Below, piece after piece: positions 55,560 through 64,000 of a DNA stretch of 64,000 nt (positions are counted from its first letter, which is position 1; every line of letters begins with the position of its first letter). Location: the NCBI RefSeq assembly GCF_041438805.1, contig NZ_CP109190.1, positions 7,440,001-7,504,000 on the forward strand, read 5' to 3'. The stretch comes from Streptomyces sp. NBC_01707 (GTDB lineage: Bacteria > Actinomycetota > Actinomycetes > Streptomycetales > Streptomycetaceae). The notes beneath the pieces are model-generated. The model worked only from the letters and a program-made list of their open reading frames with translations. It had not been told where the DNA came from and did not search any database. The position numbers and the translations under genes were made by a program.

Positions 55560-57196
55560 GCGCCGCCCACGCCGCGTACCCCACCGTCCAGCTCGCCGCC
55601 GAAGGCGCGAGCGAGCACCGGCCGCTGATCATCACGCTCTTCGCCTGCTTCGTCGTCGCCACCCTGTTCATCACCGTGTGGGCAGGCCGGCAGACCAAGG
55701 ACGCCTCCGACTTCTACGCGGGCGGCCGCCAGTTCACCGGCTTCCAGAACGGCCTCGCGGTCTCCGGCGACTACATGTCCGCCGCGTCGTTCCTCGGCAT
55801 CGCGGGAGCCATCGCGCTCTTCGGCTACGACGGCTTCCTGTACTCCATCGGCTTCCTCGTCGCCTGGCTCGTCGCCCTGCTGCTGGTTGCGGAACCGCTG
55901 CGGAACTCCGGTCGCTACACGATGGGCGACGTCCTCGCGTACCGCATGCGCCAGCGCCCCGTCCGTACCGCGGCGGGTGCCTCCACCATCGTCGTCTCGA
56001 TCTTCTACCTGCTCGCGCAGATGGCGGGCGCCGGTGTGCTCGTCTCGCTGCTGCTCGGCATCACCAGCGACGGCGGCAAGATCGCCATCGTCGGCCTGGT
56101 CGGTCTGCTGATGATCGTGTACGTCACCATCGGCGGCATGAAGGGCACCACCTGGGTGCAGATGGTCAAGGCCGTCCTGCTCATCGCGGGCACCGTGCTC
56201 ATCACCTTCCTGATCCTGCTGAAGTTCCACTTCAACATCTCCGACCTGCTCGGCACCGCGGCGGACAACAGCGGCAAGGGCAAGGCCTTCCTGGAGCCCG
56301 GACTCAAGTACGGAGCCACCAGCACCTCGAAGCTGGACTTCATCTCGCTCGGAATCGCCCTGGTCCTCGGCACCGCCGGGCTCCCGCACATCCTGATCCG
56401 CTTCTACACCGTGCCGACCGCCAAGGCCGCCCGTAAGTCTGTGAACTGGGCGATCGGCATCATCGGCGCCTTCTACCTGATGACGATCGTGCTCGGCTTC
56501 GGCGCCGCGGCCATCCTCAAGCCCGGCGACATCATCGCCTCGAACAAGGCGGGCAACACGGCGGCCCCACTGGCCGCCCTGGAGATCGGCGGCGGTTCCG
56601 GCTCCACCGGCGGCGCCATCCTGCTCGCCGTCATCTCCGCGGTCGCCTTCGCCACCATCCTCGCCGTCGTCGCCGGCCTGACCCTGGCGTCCTCGTCGTC
56701 GTTCGCGCACGACATCTACGCCAACGTCATCCGCAAGGGCGGGGCCACGGAGAAGGAAGAGATCCGCGCGGCCAAGTGGGCGACCGTCGCCATCGGCATC
56801 GTCTCCATCGGTCTCGGCGCCCTCGCCCGCGATCTGAACGTGGCCGGACTGGTCGCCCTCGCCTTCGCGGTCGCCGCCTCGGCGAACCTGCCGACCATCC
56901 TGTACAGCCTGTTCTGGAAGCGGTTCACCACCCAGGGCGCCCTCTGGTCGATCTACGGCGGCCTGGCCTCGTCCGTCCTGCTGGTGCTGTTCTCCCCGGT
57001 CGTCTCCTCCAAGCCCACGTCGATGTTCCCCGACGTCGACTTCGCCTGGTTCCCGCTGGAGAACCCGGGCCTGATCTCCATTCCGCTGGGCTTCCTGCTC
57101 GGCTGGCTCGGCTCCCTGCTCTCGAAGGAGGAGGCGGACAAGGGCAAGTACGCCGAGCTGGAGGTCAAGTCCCTCACCGGCGTCGGCGCCCACTGA
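55556..57196 (+). CDS. Cation/acetate symporter (SSS family, ActP/MctC type)
   Basis: A 546-residue sodium:solute symporter with about 13 helices. The signature DFYAGGRQFTGFQNGLAVSG and GLPHILIRFYTVPTAKAARK mark the monocarboxylate (acetate, propionate, pyruvate) subgroup. Translationally coupled to the DUF485 gene before it, and followed by a 14-base hairpin. It would import short-chain monocarboxylates. The substrate range is inferred from the family. Confidence 0.94.
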   Translation: MSAAHAAYPTVQLAAEGASEHRPLIITLFACFVVATLFITVWAGRQTKDASDFYAGGRQFTGFQNGLAVSGDYMSAASFLGIAGAIALFGYDGFLYSIGFLVAWLVALLLVAEPLRNSGRYTMGDVLAYRMRQRPVRTAAGASTIVVSIFYLLAQMAGAGVLVSLLLGITSDGGKIAIVGLVGLLMIVYVTIGGMKGTTWVQMVKAVLLIAGTVLITFLILLKFHFNISDLLGTAADNSGKGKAFLEPGLKYGATSTSKLDFISLGIALVLGTAGLPHILIRFYTVPTAKAARKSVNWAIGIIGAFYLMTIVLGFGAAAILKPGDIIASNKAGNTAAPLAALEIGGGSGSTGGAILLAVISAVAFATILAVVAGLTLASSSSFAHDIYANVIRKGGATEKEEIRAAKWATVAIGIVSIGLGALARDLNVAGLVALAFAVAASANLPTILYSLFWKRFTTQGALWSIYGGLASSVLLVLFSPVVSSKPTSMFPDVDFAWFPLENPGLISIPLGFLLGWLGSLLSKEEADKGKYAELEVKSLTGVGAH

Positions 57197-57246
57197 CGAG
57201 AAGGAATCGACCGAGGAGTTCGCGTCACGCACCGTGCGGTTCCGGC

Positions 57247-57278
57247 GGCCGCGTCGTAGAGTCCTACGACGCGGCCGT
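57247..57278 (+). terminator. Terminator after the symporter gene
   Basis: Perfect 14-base stem (CGGCCGCGTCGTAG with its complement) around an AGTC loop, 50 bases beyond the stop. Confidence 0.85.
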
Positions 57279-57381
57279 ACCGCCCCTCGTGTCAAACGGG
57301 CCACCTCTCTGTCACAGGTGTCGCGTAGTCTCGGGAGAGTCAGATTCGAAACCTGGGATGGACCGGGGGAGGGGGCGCACC

Positions 57382-58371
57382 ATGCTCATCGACACCTACG
57401 ATCGGGTCGCCACCGACCTGCGCGTTTCACTGACCGACCGCTGCAATCTGCGGTGCACGTACTGCATGCCCGAAGAAGGCCTGCAGTGGCTGGCCAAGCC
57501 GGACCTGCTCAGCGACGACGAGATCGTCCGGCTCGTCCGTGTCGCCGTGACCCAGCTCGGAATCGACGAAGTCCGCTTCACCGGCGGTGAACCCCTGCTG
57601 CGCCCGGGTCTCGTCTCCATCGTCGAACAGTGCGCGGCACTGACTCCCCGGCCGAAGATGTCCCTCACCACCAACGGCATCGGGCTGAAGCGCACGGCGG
57701 CCGCCCTCAAGGCCGCCGGCCTCGACCGGGTCAACGTCTCGCTGGACACCCTGCGGCCCGACGTCTTCAAGACCCTCACCCGCCGTGACCGCCACCGCGA
57801 CGTGCTGGCGGGCCTCGAAGCCGCTCGCGACGCCGGCCTCACCCCGGTCAAGGTCAACACGGTCCTGATGCCCGGGCTCAACGGTGACGAAGCTCCCGAC
57901 CTGCTCGCCTGGGCCGTGGAGCACGGTTACGAGCTCCGCTTCATCGAGCAGATGCCGCTCGACGCCCAGCACGGCTGGAAGCGCGACGGCATGATCACGG
58001 CAGGCGACATACTCACCTCCCTGCGCACGCGCTTCACACTCACCGCCGAGGGCGACGGTGAGCGGGGCTCAGCCCCCGCCGAGCGCTGGCTCGTCGACGG
58101 CGGCCCCCACCGGGTCGGAGTCATCGCCTCCGTCACCCGCCCGTTCTGCCGGGCCTGCGACCGCACCCGGCTCACTGCCGACGGCCAGGTGCGGACCTGC
58201 CTGTTCGCCCGCGAGGAGACCGATCTGCGCGGCGCGCTGCGCTCCGGGGCCCCGGACGAGGAGATCGCTCGCATCTGGCGGCTCGCCATGTGGGGAAAGA
58301 AGGCCGGATCAGGTCTGGACGACCCGTCCTTCCTGCAGCCCGACCGCCCGATGTCGGCGATCGGCGGCTGA
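57382..58371 (+). CDS. moaA: GTP 3',8-cyclase MoaA
   Basis: A 329-residue radical SAM enzyme that starts molybdopterin synthesis by converting GTP to 3',8-cyclo-GTP. The first cluster ligands are Cys21, Cys25 and Cys28 (CNLRCTYC); the second cluster motif is PFCRACDRTRLTADGQVRTC; the C-terminal Gly-Gly ends the protein as required (SAIGG). Start at ATG 57382, after GGGGGAGGGGG; an ATG at 57358 in frame is possible. No other moa gene is in the window. Confidence 0.95.
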   Translation: MLIDTYDRVATDLRVSLTDRCNLRCTYCMPEEGLQWLAKPDLLSDDEIVRLVRVAVTQLGIDEVRFTGGEPLLRPGLVSIVEQCAALTPRPKMSLTTNGIGLKRTAAALKAAGLDRVNVSLDTLRPDVFKTLTRRDRHRDVLAGLEAARDAGLTPVKVNTVLMPGLNGDEAPDLLAWAVEHGYELRFIEQMPLDAQHGWKRDGMITAGDILTSLRTRFTLTAEGDGERGSAPAERWLVDGGPHRVGVIASVTRPFCRACDRTRLTADGQVRTCLFAREETDLRGALRSGAPDEEIARIWRLAMWGKKAGSGLDDPSFLQPDRPMSAIGG

Positions 58372-58441
58372 GGGCTGTCCCGTAGTACCTGATGGATCGG
58401 CGCGCGGCGTGGGATGCGGTGCATCGCAAGGCGGAGGGGCG

Positions 58442-58699
58442 TCAGTCCCCGGCGGCCGAGGACTCCCACTCCGCCAGCGTCACGACATCCTTCAGAAAAC
58501 CGCGCACCCCCAGGAACGAGGAGAGATGTTCCCGGTGCTCGTCGCAGGCCAGCCAGGTCTTACGGCGCTCAGGGGTGTGCAGCTTCGGGTTGTTCCAGGC
58601 CAGCACCCATACGGCGGCCGCACGGCAGCCCTTGGCGGAACAGATCGGTGCGGCGGTAGCAGCGCTGTCGGCATTTTCGGGGGAGTGCGGGAAGTTCAC
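58442..58699 (-). CDS. Small conserved Cys/His protein, unknown function
   Basis: An 85-residue protein from GTG 58699 (VNFPHSPE). Residues from CSAKGC to CDEHREH suggest a compact zinc-binding fold (Cys-x4-Cys ... Cys-x2-His-x2-His). The central LAWNNPKLHTPERRKTWLAC is distinctive and in my memory is conserved across Streptomyces, sometimes misannotated as acetone carboxylase. Function unknown. It is convergent with moaA. Confidence 0.8.
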   Translation of the reverse strand: MNFPHSPENADSAATAAPICSAKGCRAAAVWVLAWNNPKLHTPERRKTWLACDEHREHLSSFLGVRGFLKDVVTLAEWESSAAGD

Positions 58700-58760
58700 G
58701 GACTCAACCCTAGGCCAGTCGTGAGGTCGGCCTGCCGAGGCATCCCCTGCCGGAGAAAAG

Positions 58761-58798
58761 CGACGCCGAGCAGCCACGGGGGGAGCTGCCCGGCGTCG
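58761..58798 (-). terminator. Probable terminator after the DUF3099 gene
   Basis: CGACGCCG and GCAGC pair with GCTGC and CGGCGTCG with one A/C mismatch between the two stems and a 10-base loop. It lies 121 bases beyond the DUF3099 stop, in a 220-base gap with no gene. Confidence 0.6.
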
Positions 58799-58919
58799 GT
58801 CTGTCGCTCCGACGGGGGATGCGGAGCGCGTAGGAAGTATGTCACGCGGACGGGGGTGCGGTGCACCTGAACTTCATGATTGATCTGAGCTTTTCTTGAG
58901 GAATCGGCGTGCCGTGAGC

Positions 58920-59282
58920 TCAGCTGTGCTCATGCGGATCCGGGGCGCTACGGACCCGGTCGGAGTCCGCCGGGCCGGCCGGCGGGGCGGCCTCGAGCGC
59001 CGGCCTGACAGGTGGCGGCACGAAGGTCGACGGCAGCGAAGGAGTGTTCTCCCGGCCCGCGTTGGCGATGACCACGGCGACGTACGGGAGCAGCGCGCCC
59101 AGCGCGAGCGCCACGATGGCCACAGGCTTCTCGATGTTCCACAGCACGGCGGCCAGGACCACCGAAACCGTCCGTACGGACATCGAGATCACATAGCGTC
59201 GCTGCCTGCCGCGGACATCGTCCGCGAGGCTCTGCCGGGCTCCCGTGATCCGGAAGACCTCCGCACCACTCTGCTTCCGCAT
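58920..59282 (-). CDS. DUF3099 membrane protein
   Basis: A 120-residue protein with the DUF3099 pattern: VFRITGARQSLADDVRGRQR, then two membrane helices (YVISMSVRTVSVVLAAVLWN, KPVAIVALALGALLPYVAVV) and a Pro/Ala-rich cytoplasmic tail. ATG 59282 was chosen; the frame extends 5' without features. DUF3099 is confined to actinobacteria and has no assigned function. It faces away from the small GlsB-like gene. Confidence 0.85.
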   Translation of the reverse strand: MRKQSGAEVFRITGARQSLADDVRGRQRRYVISMSVRTVSVVLAAVLWNIEKPVAIVALALGALLPYVAVVIANAGRENTPSLPSTFVPPPVRPALEAAPPAGPADSDRVRSAPDPHEHS

Positions 59283-59484
59283 CACGTTCCCGTCACCCTT
59301 CCCCTGGCTCTTCACGAGCCGTTCCACGGTACGCCCGGCATCCGGAGGCATCGAGACCGGGGCACGCAGTATTCGTGCACATCAGTACACCCGCGGCACG
59401 TATGGACCTGTCCGACATGCGGCGCACGGCTGATGCGCCAAGACTTGCGCACATGCGCGACACCGCGCCGCACCAGGAGGCGAC

Positions 59485-59763
59485 ATGGGTTGGCTGTGGG
59501 CAATCATCGTGGGTCTGGTCCTCGGCCTGATCGCGAAGGCGATCCTGCCGGGCAAGCAGCAGATCCCACTCTGGCTGACGACCATCTTCGGGATCATCGG
59601 GAGCGTCCTCGGCAATGCCGTCGCGACGTGGATCGGCGTCAACGACACCAGGGGCATCGACTGGACGCGCCATCTGCTCCAGCTGATCGGCGCCGTGGTC
59701 GTCGTCGGCGTCGGCGACATGCTCTGGACGTCGATGCGCGGCACCAGAAAACAGAAGGCCTGA
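59485..59763 (+). CDS. GlsB/YeaQ/YmgE family membrane protein
   Basis: A 92-residue protein with three short membrane segments: GWLWAIIVGLVLGLIAKAIL, then LTTIFGIIGSVLGNAVATWI, and LLQLIGAVVVVGVGDML. The Gly-rich helices and length match the transglycosylase-associated/GlsB stress membrane proteins. The exact role is unknown; a link to envelope stress is suggested by family name only. AGGAGG lies just upstream of the ATG. Convergent with tyrS across a bidirectional hairpin. Confidence 0.9.
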   Translation: MGWLWAIIVGLVLGLIAKAILPGKQQIPLWLTTIFGIIGSVLGNAVATWIGVNDTRGIDWTRHLLQLIGAVVVVGVGDMLWTSMRGTRKQKA

Positions 59764-59778
59764 GCGCCGACGCGGCGA

Positions 59779-59809
59779 CGGCCGGGCACGCATCTCGCGT
59801 GCCCGGCCG
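59779..59809. terminator. Bidirectional terminator between the GlsB-like gene and tyrS
   Basis: Perfect 13-base stem CGGCCGGGCACGC with its complement around ATCTC, between convergent stops. Confidence 0.85.
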
Positions 59810-59830
59810 CCGTGTGCTGTCCGCCGCCGG

Positions 59831-61099
59831 TCAGCCGGCCGTGACCTCGATGGCCGCGAGGTTCTTCTTGCCCCGGCGCAGCACCAGCCAGCGCCCGTGC
59901 AGCAGCTCCTCGCGGGCCGGAGCGGCCTCGCCGTCCACGACCTTGACGTTGTTCACGTAGGCGCCGCCCTCCTTGACCGTACGGCGGGCCCCCGACTTGC
60001 TCGGCGCCAGACCGACCTCCACCAGGAGGTCCACCAGCGGGCCCAGCTCGGTGACCTCGGCGTGCGGCACCTCGGAGAGCGCCGCGCTCAGCGTGGCCTC
60101 GTCCAGGTCGCCCAGCTCACCCTGGCCGAACAGCGCCTTCGAGGCCGCGATGACCGACGCGCACTGCTCGGCGCCGTGCACCAGAGTCGTCAGCTCCTCC
60201 GCCAGCGCCCGCTGCGCCGTCCGGGCCTGCGGACGCTCCTCGGTGAGCTTCTCCAGTTCTTCCAGCTCGGCGCGGCTCCTGAAGCTGAGGATGCGCATGT
60301 ACGGGGAGATGTCCCGGTCGTCCACGTTCAGCCAGAACTGGTAGAACGCGTACGGCGTCGTCATCTCCGGGTCGAGCCAGACGGCCCCGCTCTCGGACTT
60401 GCCGAACTTGGTGCCGTCCGCCTTCACCATGAGCGGCGTGGCCAGTGCGTGCACCTCGGCACCCGGCTCCAGGCGGTGGATCAGGTCGATGCCCGCGGTG
60501 AGGTTGCCCCACTGGTCGCTGCCGCCCTGCTGGAGGGTGCAGCCGTAGCGCCGGTACAGCTCCAGGAAGTCCATGCCCTGCAGCAGCTGGTAGCTGAACT
60601 CCGTGTAGCTGATGCCCTCCTGGGACTCCAGCCGGCGGGCGACCGAGTCCTTGGTCAGCATCTTGTTGACCCGGAAGTGCTTGCCGATGTCCCGCAGGAA
60701 CTCGATCGCGGACATGCCCGCGGTCCAGTCAAGGTTGTTCACCATGACCGCGGCGTTCGCGCCTTCGAAGGAGAGGAACGGCTCGATCTGGGAACGCAGC
60801 CGCGTCACCCAGTTCGCGACCGTCTCCGGGTCGTTCAGCGTCCGCTCGGCCGTCGGCCGCGGGTCACCGATCTGGCCGGTGGCCCCGCCGACCAGGGCGA
60901 GCGGCCGGTGCCCGGCCTGCTGCAGCCGGCGCACGGTGAGCACCTGCACCAGGTGACCCACGTGCAGACTCGCCGCGGTCGGGTCGAACCCGCAATAGAA
61001 CGTGACGGGACCGTCCGCGAGAGCCTTGCGCAATGCGTCCTCGTCAGTGGACTGGGCGAACAGCCCGCGCCACTTCAGCTCGTCGACGATCTCCGTCAC
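59831..61099 (-). CDS. tyrS: Tyrosyl-tRNA synthetase
   Basis: A 422-residue class I aminoacyl-tRNA synthetase that charges tRNA-Tyr. The HIGH-like motif is HVGHL in [17 protein letters not shown] and the KMSKS-like motif is KFGKS in [15 protein letters not shown]. An S4 RNA-binding domain fills the last 70 residues ([40 protein letters not shown]). Normal length, essential gene. It may be cotranscribed with the tldE/tldD genes 51 bases upstream on the same strand. Confidence 0.97.
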   Translation of the reverse strand: MTEIVDELKWRGLFAQSTDEDALRKALADGPVTFYCGFDPTAASLHVGHLVQVLTVRRLQQAGHRPLALVGGATGQIGDPRPTAERTLNDPETVANWVTRLRSQIEPFLSFEGANAAVMVNNLDWTAGMSAIEFLRDIGKHFRVNKMLTKDSVARRLESQEGISYTEFSYQLLQGMDFLELYRRYGCTLQQGGSDQWGNLTAGIDLIHRLEPGAEVHALATPLMVKADGTKFGKSESGAVWLDPEMTTPYAFYQFWLNVDDRDISPYMRILSFRSRAELEELEKLTEERPQARTAQRALAEELTTLVHGAEQCASVIAASKALFGQGELGDLDEATLSAALSEVPHAEVTELGPLVDLLVEVGLAPSKSGARRTVKEGGAYVNNVKVVDGEAAPAREELLHGRWLVLRRGKKNLAAIEVTAG

Positions 61100-61150
61100 T
61101 GTTCTGTGTCTCCCTGTTACGTGTGCTGATCTGCCACGGTCAGTCTAGGG

Positions 61151-62545
61151 TCACACCCCGAGACTGACCGAACTCATATTGAAGTCCGGGATCCGCAGCG
61201 CCGGCATCGCGGCCCGGGTGAACCAGTCGCCCCACTCGCGCGGCAGCGTCTTCTCGGTACGGCCCGCCTCGACGGCCCGCGACAGAAGATCGACCGGCGA
61301 CTCGTTGAACCGGAAGTTGTTCACCTCGCCGACCACCTCGCCGTCCTCCACCAGATACACCCCGTCCCGGGTGAGTCCGGTCAGCAGCAGCGTCGCCGGA
61401 TCGACCTCCCGGATGTACCAGAGGCAGGTCAGCAGCAGGGCCCGGCCGGTCGTCGCCGCCACCATCTCGTCCAGCGACCGCTCACCACCACCGTCGAGCA
61501 CCAGGTTGTCGATGGCCGGAGCCACCGGCAGCCCGGTCAGTCCGGCCGTGTGCCGGGTGGTCGTCAGACGGTCCAGCCGGCCGTCCCGGATCCAGTCGGT
61601 CGACGACAGCGGCAGCCCGTTGTCGAAGACGGAGGCGCCGTCGCCGGAGGAGTGGGCGATCACGAACGGCGCGGATTCGAGCCCCGGCGCGTTCGGGTCG
61701 CTGCGCAGGGTCAGCGGCAGCTCGGACAGGGTCTCGCCGAGCCGGGTGCCACCCCCCGGCTTGGAGAAGACCGTCCGGCCCTCGGCGGCGTCCCGGGCCG
61801 TCGACGACCACAGCTGGTAGATCAGCAGATCGGCCACGGCGGTGGGCGGCAGCAGCGTCTCGTACCGCCCGGCGGGCAATTCGATCCGGCGCTCCGCCCA
61901 GCCCAGCCGCTGTGCCAGCTCCGCGTCCAGCTCGGCCGGGTCGACATCCTTGAAGTCCCTGGTGGCCCGGCCCGCCCAGGCGGAACGCGACCGGTCGGGG
62001 GACTTGGCGTTCAGCTCCAGCGTCCCGTTCGGCTGGTCGTGGCGCAGCCGCAGCCCCGTCGACGTGCCCAGATACGTCGACGTCAGCTGATGGTGCGCGA
62101 AGCCGTACAGCTCGCGGCCGCCGGCCCGGGCGCGGGCGAAGGCGTCACCGAGCGCCGGGGCGAACTCCGCGAACACCTCGGAACTCGTCTCGGCCGGGGC
62201 ATCCGTGAAATCGGGGGACGAGGGCACGCCGGTGACCAGCGGCTGCGCGTCCTCGGCGGGCCCGGCCCCGCGCGCGGCGGCCTCCGCGGCCCGCACCAGC
62301 GGCTCCAGGTCGTCGGCGGTGACCGCGGAACGGGACACCACACCGGATGCCGCGCCCTCGGCGCCGTCCACCGTCGCGATGACCGTCAGGGTCCGCCCCC
62401 GGGTCACCCCGTTCGTGGTGAGCGCGTTGCCCGCCCAGCGCAGATTGGCGGAGGAGTCCTCGTCGGCGATGACCACACAGCCGTCGGCGGTGGACAGCTC
62501 GAGCGCGCGCTCGACGATCTCGTACGGCTTGCTGACGCGGCTCAT
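61151..62545 (-). CDS. TldE/PmbA family metallopeptidase partner
   Basis: A 464-residue TldD/PmbA family protein without the HExxxH zinc motif, so the TldE-type subunit. Conserved segments include SSANLRWAGNALTTNGVTRG near the N-terminus and TGLPVAPAIDNLVLDGGGER, LLLTCLWYIREVDPATLLLT later. TldD and TldE form a heteromer that degrades unfolded or modified small proteins; some act on RiPP precursors. The ATG at 62545 overlaps the TldD-type stop (ATGA), so the pair is coupled. Confidence 0.92.
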   Translation of the reverse strand: MSRVSKPYEIVERALELSTADGCVVIADEDSSANLRWAGNALTTNGVTRGRTLTVIATVDGAEGAASGVVSRSAVTADDLEPLVRAAEAAARGAGPAEDAQPLVTGVPSSPDFTDAPAETSSEVFAEFAPALGDAFARARAGGRELYGFAHHQLTSTYLGTSTGLRLRHDQPNGTLELNAKSPDRSRSAWAGRATRDFKDVDPAELDAELAQRLGWAERRIELPAGRYETLLPPTAVADLLIYQLWSSTARDAAEGRTVFSKPGGGTRLGETLSELPLTLRSDPNAPGLESAPFVIAHSSGDGASVFDNGLPLSSTDWIRDGRLDRLTTTRHTAGLTGLPVAPAIDNLVLDGGGERSLDEMVAATTGRALLLTCLWYIREVDPATLLLTGLTRDGVYLVEDGEVVGEVNNFRFNESPVDLLSRAVEAGRTEKTLPREWGDWFTRAAMPALRIPDFNMSSVSLGV

Positions 62546-64000
62546 CGGCCCGCCTCCTGCGTCGTGTTGAGGATGTTCACGCCTCGGAAGAGGGCGGAGG
62601 GGCAGCCGTGCGAGACGGCCGCGACCTGGCCCGGCTGGGCCTTGCCGCAGTTGAAGGCGCCGCCCAGGACGTACGTCTGCGGGCCGCCGACCTTCTCCAT
62701 CGAGCCCCAGAAGTCCGTCGTAGTCGCCTGGTAGGCGACGTCGCGCAGCTGACCGGCCAGCTTGCCGTTCTCGATGCGGAAGAAGCGCTGCCCGGTGAAC
62801 TGGAAGTTGTAGCGCTGCATGTCGATCGACCAGGACCGGTCGCCGACGACATAGATGCCGCGCTCCACCCCGCCGATCAGATCCTCCGTGGACAGCCCGC
62901 CCGGATCCGGCTGCAGCGACACGTTCGCCATCCGCTGCACGGGGACGTGGCCCGGCGAGTCGGCGTACGCACACCCGTTGGACCGGCCGAGGCCCGTCAG
63001 CTTCGCGATCCTCCGGTCGAGCTGGTAGCCGACCAGCGTCCCGTCCTTGATCAGGTCCCAGGACTGGCCCTCGACACCCTCGTCGTCGTAACCGATGGTC
63101 GCGAGGCCGTGCTCGGCGGTGCGGTCGCCCGTCACATTCATCACGGGCGAGCCGTACGCCAGCTTGCCCAGCTGGTCGAAGGTGGCGAACGAGGTCCCGG
63201 CGTACGCCGCCTCGTACCCCAGCGCCCGGTCGAGTTCGGTGGCGTGGCCGATCGACTCGTGGATCGTCAGCCAGAGATTCGACGGGTCGACGACCAGGTC
63301 GTACGTCCCCGCCTCGACGCTCGGTGCCCGCATCTTCTCGGCGAGCAGCCCCGGGATCCGCTCCAGCTCCGAGTCCCAGTCCCAGCCGGTGCCCGTGAGG
63401 TACTCCCAGCCGCGGCCCACCGGCGGCGCGATGGTCCGCATCGAGTCGAACTCACCGGTCGTCCCGTCCACGGCGACGGCGGTGAACTGCGGATGCAGCC
63501 GCACCCGCTGCTGGGTGGTGACGGTGCCCGCCGTGTCCGCGTAGAACTTGTTCTCATGGACGGTCATGAGCGAGGCGTCCACATGCGCGACACCCTCCGC
63601 GCCGAGGAGCCGGCTGCTCCACTCGGCGAGCAGCCCCGCCTTCTCCTCGTCCGGTACGGAGAACGGGTCGACGTCGTACGCCGACACCCAGGTCCGCTCG
63701 CCGTGCACCGGCTCGTCCGCCAGCTCCACCCGCTCGTCGGACCCGGCCGCCGCGATCACCTTGGCCGACAGCTTCGCCATGGCGACCGCCTGGGACGCGA
63801 CCTTCGCCGCCGCGTCCATGGTCAGATCCACGCCGGACGCGAACCCCCACGCCCCGCCGTGCACCACACGCACCGCGTACCCGAGATCGGTGGTGTCCGA
63901 AGTCCCGGCGGGCCGGGCGTCCCGCAGCCGCCAGGACGCGCTGCGCACCCGCTCGAAGCGGAAGTCCGCGTGGACGGCGCCCAGCGCCCGGGCCCGGGCC
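62542..64000 (-). CDS. TldD family zinc metallopeptidase (5' partial)
   Basis: The gene enters from beyond the window end; the frame is open to base 63999, and 485 codons are visible. The zinc motif is HESIGH in LTIHESIGHATELD, which identifies the active TldD-type subunit. Further conserved parts are GRSNGCAYADSPGHVPVQRM and SWSIDMQRYNFQFTGQRFF. It overlaps the TldE-type gene and forms the catalytic half of the pair. A GTG at 63948 is internal, since family-like sequence (ARALGAVHADFRFERVRSAS) lies upstream of it. Confidence 0.93.
   Translation of the reverse strand, partial: ARARALGAVHADFRFERVRSASWRLRDARPAGTSDTTDLGYAVRVVHGGAWGFASGVDLTMDAAAKVASQAVAMAKLSAKVIAAAGSDERVELADEPVHGERTWVSAYDVDPFSVPDEEKAGLLAEWSSRLLGAEGVAHVDASLMTVHENKFYADTAGTVTTQQRVRLHPQFTAVAVDGTTGEFDSMRTIAPPVGRGWEYLTGTGWDWDSELERIPGLLAEKMRAPSVEAGTYDLVVDPSNLWLTIHESIGHATELDRALGYEAAYAGTSFATFDQLGKLAYGSPVMNVTGDRTAEHGLATIGYDDEGVEGQSWDLIKDGTLVGYQLDRRIAKLTGLGRSNGCAYADSPGHVPVQRMANVSLQPDPGGLSTEDLIGGVERGIYVVGDRSWSIDMQRYNFQFTGQRFFRIENGKLAGQLRDVAYQATTTDFWGSMEKVGGPQTYVLGGAFNCGKAQPGQVAAVSHGCPSALFRGVNILNTTQEAGR

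Noticed and set aside
55484..57304. Long open reading frame on the strand opposite the acetate symporter
   Set aside because: It is Glu/Asp/Arg/Gly-rich low-complexity sequence of the kind produced by reading high-GC coding DNA backwards; the plus-strand symporter is unmistakable. The same applies to similar opposite-strand frames at 3599-4807, 26836-28743, 20087-22012 and 38386-39507.

Overview
The window is high-GC (about 70%) actinobacterial chromosome with many GTG starts, ATGA/GTGA-type overlaps and GGAGG-type ribosome sites. The gene content and order (hydroxyectoine genes, a LAETG surface protein, late cobalamin genes, a Pit transporter, an ABC-F protein followed by a 73-residue Gbn-like protein, an Asp23 cluster, acetate permease, moaA, tyrS) resemble the SCO18xx region of Streptomyces coelicolor as I remember it, so a Streptomyces or close relative is likely. 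I see no rRNA, tRNA, CRISPR array, insertion sequence or prophage. This is mostly core chromosome.

Layout. 1-7153: end of an Old Yellow Enzyme gene, then a sugar-uptake module (LacI regulator, two permeases and a lipoprotein binding protein on the minus strand) divergent from a GH42 beta-galactosidase; a LacI-type operator overlaps the predicted start of the binding-protein operon. 7506-12005: a VOC/DinB-like fusion and the ectABCD cluster for ectoine and 5-hydroxyectoine. 12236-15899: a class V aminotransferase, an amidohydrolase and a sortase-anchored LAETG protein. 16042-24925: a minus-strand cobalamin cluster (cobD, cobQ, chelatase, cobO, cobB, cbiG-C/cobE, cobC) headed by a cobalamin riboswitch, with a possible 30-codon upstream ORF between riboswitch and cobD. 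25065-26660: a small membrane protein and a Pit phosphate transporter behind a PHO-box-like repeat.

26884-35160: class II aldolase, alpha/beta hydrolase, a large unknown protein, a VOC protein, a zinc metallopeptidase, an ABC-F ATPase with a candidate leaderless leader peptide (MAILLVH), a Gbn-like nucleoid protein flanked by clustered GATC sites, and an enoyl-CoA hydratase. 35204-38334: Asp23/Gls24 envelope-stress operon with AmaP, divergent from a protein that looks like two degenerate Asp23 modules. 38449-43337: a short-chain dehydrogenase lacking the usual catalytic pair, GH15 glycosidase, SURF1, a Cys-rich small protein and a DEDDh exonuclease with a BRCT-like tail. 43409-48345: a TetR-controlled, tightly coupled set (acetoacetate-decarboxylase-like enzyme, SDR, two ACMSD-type amidohydrolases) that looks like an uncharacterised catabolic pathway. 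48377-57196: VIT-family transporter, sterol-desaturase-like enzyme, lysoplasmalogenase, zinc alcohol dehydrogenase, CoA-transferase, secreted subtilase, and DUF485 protein plus acetate/cation symporter. 57382-64000: moaA, small proteins, tyrS and a tldE-tldD pair, the last running off the window.

The best leads are the decarboxylase/amidohydrolase cluster, the ABC-F leader peptide, the repeated TGATCCA elements beside gbn, and the cobD upstream ORF. None could be tested by database search here.
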